This document shows, piece after piece, positions 1 through 6,863 of a DNA stretch of 11,001 nt. Each line of letters opens with the position of its first letter. The first letter of the stretch is position 1. The DNA is from CAZDVK01 sp964508915. Its GTDB lineage: Bacteria; Pseudomonadota; Alphaproteobacteria; Paracaedibacterales; CAIULA01. The DNA is taken from contig CAZDVK010000023.1 of the NCBI GenBank assembly GCA_964508915.1, forward strand, positions 1-11,001. The letters are read 5' to 3'. A program made the position numbers and the translations under genes. The notes below the pieces were generated by a model. It searched no databases. It worked only from the letters and a program-made list of their open reading frames with translations, and had not been told where the DNA came from.

Positions 1-54
1 AGCGTCAGACTACGGATCTGAAGGTTAGGAGTTCGACTCTTCTCGGGCGCGCCA
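1..54 (+). tRNA. tRNA-Arg(ACG), 3' part
   Basis: The window opens inside a tRNA. The anticodon stem TCAGA (5-9) pairs with TCTGA (17-21) around the 7-base loop CTACGGA, which places the anticodon ACG at 12-14. A 5-base variable loop follows. The T stem AGGAG (27-31) pairs with CTTCT (39-43) around the canonical loop TTCGACT. The acceptor 3' strand is 44-50, the discriminator base is G51, and CCA is encoded at 52-54. The 5' acceptor strand and most of the D arm lie outside the window. An ACG arginine tRNA is normally deaminated at A34 to inosine by TadA. A run of seven T (55-61) follows the CCA directly. Confidence 0.93.
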
Positions 55-77
55 TTTTTTTGTCTTACCATCATCTT

Positions 78-1250
78 ATGTTTCAATTCACTTATACATC
101 CACAAATTATGGCCGTGCGCGGTTGGGAACGCTGGTAACACCCCATGGGGCTGTTGAAACACCTGCTTTTATTTTTTGCGCGACGAAGGCGGCCATGAAA
201 AGCCTAACGGCCCAGCATATGCGCCATGCGGGTACGCAAATTATTTTATCGAACACGTACCACCTGATGTTACAGCCAGGGGGCCCTGTGGTGGAGCGGT
301 TAGGGGGGTTGCAGAAAATAACGGGCTGGAATGGCCCCATGTTGACGGATTCAGGTGGTTTTCAAATTTTTAGCTTAGGCCATGGGTCCGTGGCGTCGGA
401 AATTAAAGGAAAACGCCTTCAAACCCGTGAAAAAACGTTGCTGAAAATTTCTGAAGACGGGGCCCGGTTTAAGTCATACATCGATGGGCGGGAAATTTTA
501 TTAACGCCTGAAGATTCCATGACCATTCAGCGGCAGCTGGGGGCAGACTTGATTGTGGTATTGGATGAATGTACCCCTTACCATGTGGATAAAAAATATA
601 CAGAACAGTCCATGGAGATGAGCCATCGGTGGGCCCTTCGGTGCTTAAGCGAATTTAAAAAGCATGACACAGGGAAGCAGGCCTTATATGGCATTATTCA
701 AGGCGGTGTATATACAGATTTGCGCCAACAGGCCTGTGACTTTGTGAATGATACCCCGTTTTTTGGCCACGCCATTGGCGGGTCACTGGGGGCGGATAAG
801 GGGCAAATGTATGATGTGGTTTCCATGACCACAGAACGGTTAAGCCGTGAGCGACCCATTCATTTGCTGGGTATTGGTGGTATTTCAGATATTTTTTCAG
901 GGGTTGAAAACGGTATTGATACCTTTGACTGTGTGCACCCAACCCGTTTAGCACGCCATGGCGGGGCCTTGGTAAAGGCTACGAACCGGCAAAAAGATAA
1001 GGAACATATTAATTTACGCAATCAGCAATACCAGGTGGATGATACACCTATAGAGGCTGACTGTGATTGTGAAACTTGCCAAACCTATTCAAAAGGGTAC
1101 ATTCACCATTTGATGAAAGCCAAAGAATTGCTGGCTTATACCCTGATTTCCATTCACAACGTGGCTTTTATGAACAAGCTTATGAAAGCTGTGCGCCATG
1201 GTTTGCGCACACAAACATTAGATCAGGTCAAAAAACAGTGGTTGGGGTAA
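78..1250 (+). CDS. tgt: tRNA-guanine transglycosylase (queuine/preQ1), chlamydia-like subtype
   Basis: This enzyme exchanges G34 of GUN-anticodon tRNAs for a 7-deazaguanine base. From ATG 78 it has 390 residues. Visible motifs are TDSGGFQ (general-base Asp91), LDECTPY (162-168), IQGGVYTDLR (207-216), IGGSLG (233-238), and FDCVHPTR with nucleophile Asp284. The zinc site is C329, C331, C334 and H360, with the family's exact spacing. Compared from memory with Zymomonas Tgt, there is an insertion of about 18 residues after GFQIFSL (roughly 101-122). Gly238 falls where preQ1-type enzymes have Val233. Both features recall chlamydial Tgt, which uses queuine. I prefer ATG 78 to the in-frame TTG at 60, which lies in the T run after the tRNA; neither has a clear Shine-Dalgarno. 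The promoter is probably that of the tRNA, because only 23 bases separate them. The stop is 4 bases from the convergent gene. Confidence 0.95.
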   Translation: MFQFTYTSTNYGRARLGTLVTPHGAVETPAFIFCATKAAMKSLTAQHMRHAGTQIILSNTYHLMLQPGGPVVERLGGLQKITGWNGPMLTDSGGFQIFSLGHGSVASEIKGKRLQTREKTLLKISEDGARFKSYIDGREILLTPEDSMTIQRQLGADLIVVLDECTPYHVDKKYTEQSMEMSHRWALRCLSEFKKHDTGKQALYGIIQGGVYTDLRQQACDFVNDTPFFGHAIGGSLGADKGQMYDVVSMTTERLSRERPIHLLGIGGISDIFSGVENGIDTFDCVHPTRLARHGGALVKATNRQKDKEHINLRNQQYQVDDTPIEADCDCETCQTYSKGYIHHLMKAKELLAYTLISIHNVAFMNKLMKAVRHGLRTQTLDQVKKQWLG

Positions 1251-1254
1251 GGGG

Positions 1255-3537
1255 CTAATCTTTGTCTCCATCCCCTGAGACGACGCCGACCCCTGGGTCA
1301 GTATCAAAACCTGCTATTTCCCGAAGGGGTCTTGTGTCGCCCCTTTCTGCGAGCATATCCATGGCAACTTTGATGGCCCGCATGGCTTGGGTTCTGAAAA
1401 TTGCGTTTGCTGCCCTATTGAATTTTTCCAAATTTTCCCAAATTTGTTGAGTTAGGTAGGAGATTGGTTCTTGGGTTGCCAAAGCAGATAAATACCCTTG
1501 TCGTACAGTTTCTTCTTTAACAGGATCGGCTGGAAAGGATTTTGCCAGTGAAGTGATAATGGCATCAAGTTTCTCCTCGTCAATAGCAGCTCTTTCTGGT
1601 ACCGCCATGGTGGCAGCCACAGGCGGTTTAGATCCTCCTGAGGCAGCAGCGGTTGGTTTTTTAGCCATCCACCCTGTTGTTGTAGCAGGCGGACGACCTC
1701 CAGATGTAACTGTCATGGGTGGAGGGGGTGGAACAACTGATCCAGGAACAGGTTTTGGTTTTACTGGTATTACAAAGTTGGGTCTGGGTGGTCCTTTTGC
1801 TGCTTCTCTAGCTGCATCCTCTGCTGCTTTTTTTTCTCGTGCTTCTCTTACTCTGCGGGCATCTTCCTTTATTCTATCGGCGTCAAAAGCTGTTCCACTA
1901 CCGCGATTGGTTTGCTTCAAAGCCTCTGGGCTTACAACAAATTGAGCAGCAACGGGCGTACTGCCACCCGGGGCTCCAGTTCCTTTTCCACTATCACCAC
2001 CCTCAGATTTTGATGGAGTTTTTGGTTTACCTAAACCTGCAAGAGCGGCAGTTCTATCTTTTTGTGGTACTGCCTTCAAAGCTCCTAATAACCCACCACC
2101 CATTGGCCCGGCTGATGCTGTTGGAGCTGTAATGCCTTTTTCTGTTTTATATTTATTGATTACAGCTGCAACGGGTGGTGTTGTGAGAGGCAAGTGACCA
2201 AGTCCCGTTAATGCGATTTTTGCCCTGACCTCTTCTTTTTGTTCTTCTGTTAATCCTGCAAGCGGATCCACCAGCGGCGCTGCAACAGCTTGTGGAGGTG
2301 AGAATTTTGGTTTAGGCCTAGCACCACCACTTTCCCCACCTCCATCAGAATCACCACGCTTTGCTGGGGTTTTTGGTTTATCTACTGCATCAACAGCAGC
2401 CTTTCTATCTTTTTTAGCAGCATCGGCAAGTCCTGCAAATAGGCCACCACCCATTGGTCCAGCTGATGCTGTTGGGGCCGTAATGCCTTTTTCTGCTTTG
2501 AACTTATCAATAATTTTTTGACGAAGTGGTGGTGGTACGCCGGGCGATCTATCTAGTTTTTCTTGAAGTTCAATCATGTGCGCTTCTGAAAGGCCAGCAA
2601 ACTCATCTACCGGCGGCGTTGCAACAGGTGGGGTAGGTGAGAATTTTGGTTTGGTTTTTCCTTTCTTTTTGGGCCCCCAGTCTCCATCTGTATCAGACCC
2701 AGAAGGGCTATCATCACCCGCTGCTGTTATTTGGACAGAGTTAAGAAGCATTTGGCCTAGTTGGCTCACTTCTGTTCCAGTAGGGGGTTCTTTTTCTTGC
2801 TCGGCAAGGGCGGCTTCTTTATCTTTTTCCATACTGCTAATAGCAGCCTGTCTATCTTTTTCAGCGCTGGTAACAATGCCTGAAAACAATCCACCCCCCC
2901 CCTTAATGCCAATACCCTTTTGCTTTTTAAATTGGGCAATAACAGTAGCACGGCCAGGGTGATCTAATTTTTCCATAAATCGGAGTTGTAGAGTTTTTTG
3001 AATTGCTGCCAGATGTTCTGGTGGTATGTCTTTCAGATCGTCTGGAATATCCATACCTGTTCCTTCACCATGGGCAGCTTCTTCATCAACGGCAACAGCT
3101 GTTGCCAAAGGAACGGGTGGTGTTGGAGTGCGGCTATTTTTTACATGCTCATAAGCTAAGAAAAACTTTGTTTGCAACAAAATGGCTGTAATATCAATAC
3201 CATCAAAGGGTTTACCTTGTTGTGCAGCTAGGTCAGAAACTTGTCTTAAAACATCTAAATCAGGTGTCCCTTGATTTTTAGCAAAAGCGGCTAAATAACA
3301 AACCCGTTCTTCCATATCATCAGGAAGGTCAGATACAGGCATATCATCCAAACCTTTTTGAATGGCCTGCAGAACTTTTGGGTTAAACGGAAAAGGGGGT
3401 ACGTCTTTCACCGTTTTATTATGAAAGGTTAATAAATCTTGCAAGGCAGCATCTTCTGGTGACAAGGGCTCAACGTCCATAGCCATCAGCGTGGTGAATG
3501 AAAGGAAAGGTATTGAAAGTGTATAAAATTTTTTCAT
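1255..3537 (-). CDS. exported proline-rich protein with three internal repeats, function unknown
   Basis: I do not recognise this 760-residue protein. Residues 1-20 look like a Sec signal peptide (MKK, hydrophobic core, cleavage near LMA-MD). A helical, acidic N-terminal part runs to about 130. Three diverged repeats follow (about 168-241, 298-395, 411-511). Each has an acidic/helical half ending in a [KQ]xEKGI-like segment and a glycine-rich GGG[LF]-type motif with invariant KD. Linkers are rich in Pro, Lys, Ser and Gly. A highly charged helix lies at 553-580, and proline stretches at 583-607 include five consecutive Pro. A helical C-terminal domain spans about 650-745. There is no beta-barrel or membrane segment after the signal. 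It is the second gene of a minus-strand operon: its Shine-Dalgarno AAAGGG (about 3544-3549) overlaps the stop codon of the upstream gene, and the gap is 10 bases. A surface or secreted host-interaction protein is an inference from composition only. Confidence 0.8.
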   Translation of the reverse strand: MKKFYTLSIPFLSFTTLMAMDVEPLSPEDAALQDLLTFHNKTVKDVPPFPFNPKVLQAIQKGLDDMPVSDLPDDMEERVCYLAAFAKNQGTPDLDVLRQVSDLAAQQGKPFDGIDITAILLQTKFFLAYEHVKNSRTPTPPVPLATAVAVDEEAAHGEGTGMDIPDDLKDIPPEHLAAIQKTLQLRFMEKLDHPGRATVIAQFKKQKGIGIKGGGGLFSGIVTSAEKDRQAAISSMEKDKEAALAEQEKEPPTGTEVSQLGQMLLNSVQITAAGDDSPSGSDTDGDWGPKKKGKTKPKFSPTPPVATPPVDEFAGLSEAHMIELQEKLDRSPGVPPPLRQKIIDKFKAEKGITAPTASAGPMGGGLFAGLADAAKKDRKAAVDAVDKPKTPAKRGDSDGGGESGGARPKPKFSPPQAVAAPLVDPLAGLTEEQKEEVRAKIALTGLGHLPLTTPPVAAVINKYKTEKGITAPTASAGPMGGGLLGALKAVPQKDRTAALAGLGKPKTPSKSEGGDSGKGTGAPGGSTPVAAQFVVSPEALKQTNRGSGTAFDADRIKEDARRVREAREKKAAEDAAREAAKGPPRPNFVIPVKPKPVPGSVVPPPPPMTVTSGGRPPATTTGWMAKKPTAAASGGSKPPVAATMAVPERAAIDEEKLDAIITSLAKSFPADPVKEETVRQGYLSALATQEPISYLTQQIWENLEKFNRAANAIFRTQAMRAIKVAMDMLAERGDTRPLREIAGFDTDPGVGVVSGDGDKD
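2005..3036 (-). repeat. three diverged coding repeats in the 760-residue protein
   Basis: The units lie at about 3036-2815 (residues 168-241), 2646-2353 (298-395) and 2307-2005 (411-511). Units 2 and 3 are the closest. Both contain the block ITAPTASAGPMGGGL with an exact 117-residue period. At DNA level 2093-2144 and 2444-2495 match at 48 of 52 bases, 351 bases apart. Unit 1 is more diverged but keeps the order: helical part, QFKKQKG, GGGGLF, EKD. The proteins' KPKFSP linker also recurs before units 2 and 3. This indicates internal duplication, with units 2 and 3 the younger pair. Confidence 0.85.
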
Positions 3538-3547
3538 TTTTTGCCCT

Positions 3548-4465
3548 TTAGGTACTCATATCACTAGCATCTTCATCACTGCTGTAGGTTGTCATGGCTT
3601 TCCGTTGCTGCAGTACCCAAGCTGCATAACCTGGTTCCCCGGGTTTTGGGGGTGGACCTTGCACCGCTGCAACAGTAGGTTTTTTAGCTTTCGTATCTTT
3701 TAATTTTACGGCCCCCATTTGCCCAAAAATACCTGCCATTCCCGCTCTATGTTGTGACGGTGGGGTTTCCACTGTTTCTGATAAGGTATGTTTTTTACCT
3801 TGTGTAGCATTTCGCCGAGCCGTGGCAGGGTTATGAGCGGCAGTAGGAAATGGCCGCAAAGCATCCGGTACACCTTTTGTTTTTGAATAATGAATGGGCT
3901 GATTCATTCTAAGTTCTTGTGGAGCAGCGCTTACAGATTGGTATACAAGGGGAAAATGGAAAAAATTCAGAATACGCTTTACCTCTGTTGCATCTACATC
4001 TGCCAAAAATGGAACCCCGACCCACTCTTGAATTTTTGCAGCAACCCGTTCCGGGGCTTCAAAAAAGTTACCCCTGGTCTCAAGGGTGGCCCTTGTTGCC
4101 AGCATCAAAATAAAAATGTTTTTAAAATGTTCCCGTTTAATGTGTTCTGGAAAAGCAGGTATTACAGAGTCATACCCCGCTACTAATGGCGTTAATAATT
4201 CATGATCATCCAAAAGTTGACGACCATGTCGTTTTGCAGCTGTTTGAAAAGCACTGTGAACAGCCACGTAAGCGTGCTGAGATAATTCATTTGCATCCGC
4301 TGTTTCCGCCGATAAACCTTCACCACCTGCAAATATATTGACAATACGCTGTACCCCACCTACACGCTGGCGTTTTACCTCTGACCCGCTGGAGGAAGCC
4401 ATAGACCAGCTGTGACATATCCACAGAACACTTAGCAAGGTTGCGTATATAAGTTTTTGAAACAT
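3548..4465 (-). CDS. exported protein with C-terminal motif shared with its neighbour, function unknown
   Basis: I do not recognise this 305-residue protein. Residues 1-22 form a plausible Sec signal peptide (hydrophobic run around LIYATLLSVLWI, then SWSMA). Residues about 55-190 look like a compact, mainly helical domain. About 190-305 is low-complexity and basic, ending in an acidic Ser/Asp tail. Residues 245-257 (GIFGQMGAVKLKD) match the core of the three repeats in the downstream 760-residue protein without gaps. They are followed by a proline-rich stretch PPPKPGEP (271-278). It is first in the operon. ATG 4465 is preceded immediately by an in-frame TGA, so the start cannot be further upstream. 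A GGAG lies about 28 bases upstream, too far to be an ideal ribosome-binding site, so initiation may be weak. WH2/GAB-like actin binding is a speculative reading of the motif; a secreted effector role is inferred. Confidence 0.78.
   Translation of the reverse strand: MFQKLIYATLLSVLWICHSWSMASSSGSEVKRQRVGGVQRIVNIFAGGEGLSAETADANELSQHAYVAVHSAFQTAAKRHGRQLLDDHELLTPLVAGYDSVIPAFPEHIKREHFKNIFILMLATRATLETRGNFFEAPERVAAKIQEWVGVPFLADVDATEVKRILNFFHFPLVYQSVSAAPQELRMNQPIHYSKTKGVPDALRPFPTAAHNPATARRNATQGKKHTLSETVETPPSQHRAGMAGIFGQMGAVKLKDTKAKKPTVAAVQGPPPKPGEPGYAAWVLQQRKAMTTYSSDEDASDMST
3680..3745 (-). other. shared G-[LI]-[FL]-x2-[ILM]-x5-K-D motif, fourth copy
   Basis: This encodes residues 241-262 of the 305-residue protein. 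The other three copies encode residues 216-228, 365-377 and 482-494 of the 760-residue protein (at about 2892-2854, 2445-2407 and 2094-2056). All four align without gaps. The KLK element here resembles the LKK end of WH2 motifs, and the spacing fits the VASP GAB variant. The repeats in the larger protein lack the Leu of that element. Confidence 0.65.
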
Positions 4466-4546
4466 TCATTCGCTTCATGGTTTCATTTCTTATCTCCATT
4501 TTTAATGAAATAAAGTTAAAAAACAGTTAACGCTTAAGACTCCTGT

Positions 4547-4574
4547 TTTATGGGCCAAAATAGGGTGTTGACAA
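4547..4574 (-). promoter_or_regulatory. possible promoter of the exported-protein operon
   Basis: On the minus strand TTGTCA (complement of 4569-4574) is followed after 16 bases by CATAAA (complement of 4547-4552), a 4 of 6 match to a -10 box. The -35 would overlap the -35 of the divergent groESL promoter. This rests on consensus matching only. Confidence 0.3.
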
Positions 4575-4596
4575 ACGGGGGGGATGATCATAAATT
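4568..4596 (+). promoter_or_regulatory. groESL sigma70-type promoter
   Basis: A perfect -35 TTGACA (4568-4573) is followed by a 17-base spacer and a -10 of TAAATT (4591-4596, 4 of 6). Transcription would start near 4603, inside the CIRCE element that begins at 4595, as expected for HrcA-repressed promoters. The predicted leader to the groES start is about 185 bases. Confidence 0.75.
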
Positions 4597-4621
4597 AGCA
4601 CTCGTAAGTGGTGAGTGCTGA
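4595..4621 (+). promoter_or_regulatory. CIRCE operator (HrcA site)
   Basis: TTAGCACTC, nine bases, then GAGTGCTGA matches the consensus TTAGCACTC-N9-GAGTGCTAA at all but one position. It overlaps the promoter -10 and start region and lies upstream of groES. This predicts HrcA repression relieved when GroEL is titrated by unfolded protein. hrcA itself is not in the window. Confidence 0.95.
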
Positions 4622-4650
4622 TAACTTCGACAAGCAAACCATAGCCTAAC

Positions 4651-4711
4651 GTCATGCTGGACTTGTTTCAGCATCTAGTGCTTCTAGATCCTGAACTAAA
4701 TTCAGGATGAC
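4651..4711 (+). repeat. imperfect inverted repeat (dispersed palindromic element type) in groES leader
   Basis: Arm 4651-4676 (begins GTCATGCTGGAC, ends CAGCATCT) pairs with arm 4686-4711 (begins AGATCCTGAAC, ends CAGGATGAC) around a 9-base loop, agreeing at roughly 20 of 26 positions. The sequence resembles the GTCATCCTGAAC...AGATCCTGAA class of repeats scattered in many bacterial genomes, including alphaproteobacteria. It lies within the transcribed leader, so it would fold in the mRNA. There is no T run after it, so it does not look like a terminator. Confidence 0.75.
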
Positions 4712-4788
4712 AACTAGACGAGGGTTTGTTGAGGTTATCAAAGGCTCCCCAAATCAAAAATTCAACATACTTTTTAAAGGAGTGTTCC

Positions 4789-5076
4789 ATGAAGTTTAAA
4801 CCTTTGCATGACCGCGTTTTGGTTAAGCGCATTGAAGCGGAAGAAAAAACAAAAGGCGGAATTATTATTCCCGATACAGCAAAAGAAAAGCCCATGGAAG
4901 GTGAAGTGGTGGCTGTGGGCAGTGGTGCCCGTAACGAAACAGGTGCTTTGGTTCCTTTAGATGTCAAAGCCGGTGACCGTGTTTTGTTTGGCAAGTGGTC
5001 AGGTAATGAAATTAAGTTAGATGGTACGGATTACATTGTCATGAAAGAATCCGACATTATGGGCATTATTGGCTAA
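4789..5076 (+). CDS. groES: co-chaperonin GroES (Hsp10)
   Basis: This 95-residue heptameric lid of the GroEL folding chamber has the usual family length. The N-terminus KFKPLHDRVLVKR is canonical. The mobile loop that contacts GroEL is about residues 17-32 (KTKGGIIIPDTA), and the GDRVLFGKWSG segment and C-terminal DIMGII are typical. The start at 4789 is set by Shine-Dalgarno AAAGGAG (4776-4782). A TTG further upstream at 4726 would add residues absent from the family and falls just after the leader repeat. It is the first gene of groESL, 30 bases before groEL, under the CIRCE promoter. Confidence 0.98.
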   Translation: MKFKPLHDRVLVKRIEAEEKTKGGIIIPDTAKEKPMEGEVVAVGSGARNETGALVPLDVKAGDRVLFGKWSGNEIKLDGTDYIVMKESDIMGIIG

Positions 5077-5106
5077 TTAACAAAGAATTTATAAGGAGAA
5101 TAAAAC

Positions 5107-6747
5107 ATGGCAGCAAAAGAAGTACGTTTTTCAACGGAAGCCCGGGAAAAAATGTTAAAAGGTGTGGATATCTTGGCCGATGCGGTTAAGGTAACCTTAG
5201 GGCCTAAAGGCCGTAACGTGGTCATTGATAAGTCATTCGGTGCGCCCCGCATTACAAAAGACGGTGTGTCTGTTGCAAAAGAAATTGAACTAGCTGATAA
5301 ATTTGAAAACATGGGCGCGCAAATGTTGCGCGAAGTGGCAACAAAAACATCTGACCTAGCGGGTGACGGTACAACAACCGCTACTGTTTTGGGTCAGGCC
5401 ATTGTGCGTGAAGGTGTGAAAGCCGTTGCAGCGGGTATGAACCCAATGGATTTGAAGCGCGGTATTGATATGGCCGTAGAAGTTGTTGTGGCGGATCTAA
5501 AAAGCCGGTCCAAAACTGTTTCCACTAACGAAGAAATTGCCCAAGTGGGGACTATTTCCGCGAACGGTGAAAAAGAAATTGGCGAAATGCTAGCCCAAGC
5601 TGTTCAAAAGGTTGGCAAAGAAGGCGTTATTACCATTGAAGAAGCAAAATCTTTGACCACAGAATTGGACGTGGTTGAAGGTATGCAATTTGACCGTGGT
5701 TACATTTCACCGTATTTCGTCACCAACCCTGAAAAAATGATTTGCGATCTTGAAAACCCATTCATTTTGATTCACGAAAAGAAGTTGTCTACTTTGCAGC
5801 CGCTGGTTCCTGTACTGGAAGCTGTGGTGCAATCAGGCCGTCCATTATTGATTATTGCTGAAGATGTAGAGGGTGAAGCGTTAGCAACCCTTGTTGTGAA
5901 CAAATTGCGTGGTGGTTTGCGTGTGTCAGCGGTGAAGGCACCTGGGTTTGGTGACCGCCGCAAAGCCATGTTGGAAGATTTGGCCGTTATGACCGGTGGT
6001 CAAGTTGTTTCAGAAGATGTGGGCATTAAACTTGAAAATGTGACCATGGCTATGATGGGAACGGCTAAAAAAGTTGTTATCACAAAAGACGACACAACTG
6101 TGGTTGATGGCGCTGGTCGTAAAGAAGACATCAAAGCTAGATGTGAACAAATTCGTGCGCAAATTGCCGAAACCACATCTGACTATGACCGTGAAAAACT
6201 TCAAGAACGGTTGGCAAAGCTTAGCGGTGGCGTGGCTGTGATTCGCGTAGGCGGGGCCACTGAAATTGAAGTGAAAGAACGCAAAGACCGTGTGGAAGAT
6301 GCGATGCATGCAACCCGCGCTGCCATTGAAGAGGGTATTGTACCTGGTGGTGGTGTGGCTTTGGTGCGGGGCCTAAAAGCCATTGATTCCTTAAAGCCAG
6401 CCAATGGTGACCAAGAAGTTGGTATTCGCATTGTGCGCCATGCCCTAACGGCACCGTGCCGCCAAATTGCAACCAATGCAGGCGCCGATGGTTCTATTGT
6501 GGTGGGCAAAATTACCGACAGCAATGAACCGAACTTTGGGTTTGATGCCCAACAAGGCACCTATGGTGACATGGTGAAAGCCGGTATTATTGACCCAACC
6601 AAAGTGGTGCGCACAGCGTTGCAAGATGCGGCATCTATTGCCAGCTTGTTGATTACAACCGAAGCCATGATTGCTGAAAAACCAGAACCCAAAGCACCTG
6701 CTATGCCAAACCCTGGCATGGGCGGCATGGGTGGTATGGATTATTAA
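5107..6747 (+). CDS. groEL: chaperonin GroEL (Hsp60)
   Basis: This is the 546-residue cytosolic ATP-dependent folding chamber and is complete. Visible hallmarks are the nucleotide-binding LGPKGRN (31-37), Asp52 in TKDG, GDGTTTATV (86-94, with catalytic-site Asp87), the apical-domain segment DRGYISPYF, the VPGGGVAL ATP-site motif late in the protein, and the C-terminal GGM tail ending NPGMGGMGGMDY. The sequence reads as alphaproteobacterial (AAKEVRFSTEAREKML, AVAAGMNPMDLKRG). The Shine-Dalgarno AAGGAG (5093-5098) is 8 bases from the ATG. It is co-transcribed with groES and ends at a strong terminator. Arginine codons are mainly CGT/CGC, unlike the next gene downstream. Confidence 0.99.
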   Translation: MAAKEVRFSTEAREKMLKGVDILADAVKVTLGPKGRNVVIDKSFGAPRITKDGVSVAKEIELADKFENMGAQMLREVATKTSDLAGDGTTTATVLGQAIVREGVKAVAAGMNPMDLKRGIDMAVEVVVADLKSRSKTVSTNEEIAQVGTISANGEKEIGEMLAQAVQKVGKEGVITIEEAKSLTTELDVVEGMQFDRGYISPYFVTNPEKMICDLENPFILIHEKKLSTLQPLVPVLEAVVQSGRPLLIIAEDVEGEALATLVVNKLRGGLRVSAVKAPGFGDRRKAMLEDLAVMTGGQVVSEDVGIKLENVTMAMMGTAKKVVITKDDTTVVDGAGRKEDIKARCEQIRAQIAETTSDYDREKLQERLAKLSGGVAVIRVGGATEIEVKERKDRVEDAMHATRAAIEEGIVPGGGVALVRGLKAIDSLKPANGDQEVGIRIVRHALTAPCRQIATNAGADGSIVVGKITDSNEPNFGFDAQQGTYGDMVKAGIIDPTKVVRTALQDAASIASLLITTEAMIAEKPEPKAPAMPNPGMGGMGGMDY

Positions 6748-6777
6748 TCCAGGTACTAAGGCAAAGCCATTTACGCT

Positions 6778-6804
6778 GTCGTCCTGAATTCATTTCAAGA
6801 CGAC
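6778..6804 (+). other. inverted repeat downstream of groEL
   Basis: GTCGTC (6778-6783) pairs with GACGAC (6799-6804). An inner TGAA/TTCA stem follows after one mismatch, with a 5-base loop. It is followed by GGTTTTCC only, so it is at best a weak terminator. It probably acts with the stronger hairpin just downstream or stabilises the groEL 3' end. Confidence 0.5.
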
Positions 6805-6812
6805 GGTTTTCC

Positions 6813-6846
6813 TCCCCCTGTTGTGTATGCGGCAGGGGGATTTTTT
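6813..6846 (+). terminator. intrinsic terminator of groESL
   Basis: TCCCCCTG (6813-6820) pairs perfectly with CAGGGGGA (6833-6840) around a 12-base loop, followed directly by TTTTTT (6841-6846). This is a GC-rich 8 bp stem with a T run, a textbook rho-independent terminator. It isolates groEL from the accessory genes. Confidence 0.92.
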
Positions 6847-6863
6847 GAAGCGGTTTAGTAAGT

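Noticed and set aside
60..77. TTG 60 as the tgt start
   Set aside because: It would begin inside the T run that follows the tRNA and add six residues not seen in the family; ATG 78 fits better.
1553..1945. Plus-strand open frame of 130 codons within the exported-protein gene
   Set aside because: It is the complement of a Pro/Ala/Gly-rich coding region, which tends to be stop-free. It has no ribosome-binding site and no recognisable motif, while the minus frame has a signal peptide and repeats.
1255..3036. CRISPR-like or minisatellite array in the repeat-rich gene
   Set aside because: The repeats are three diverged, in-frame coding units of about 75-100 residues with non-uniform spacing, so they are protein repeats, not a spacer array.
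4668..4994. Minus-strand open frame of 108 codons opposite groES
   Set aside because: It is antisense to groES, and its end translates the palindromic repeat (CHPEFSSGSRS), a typical spurious product of this repeat class.
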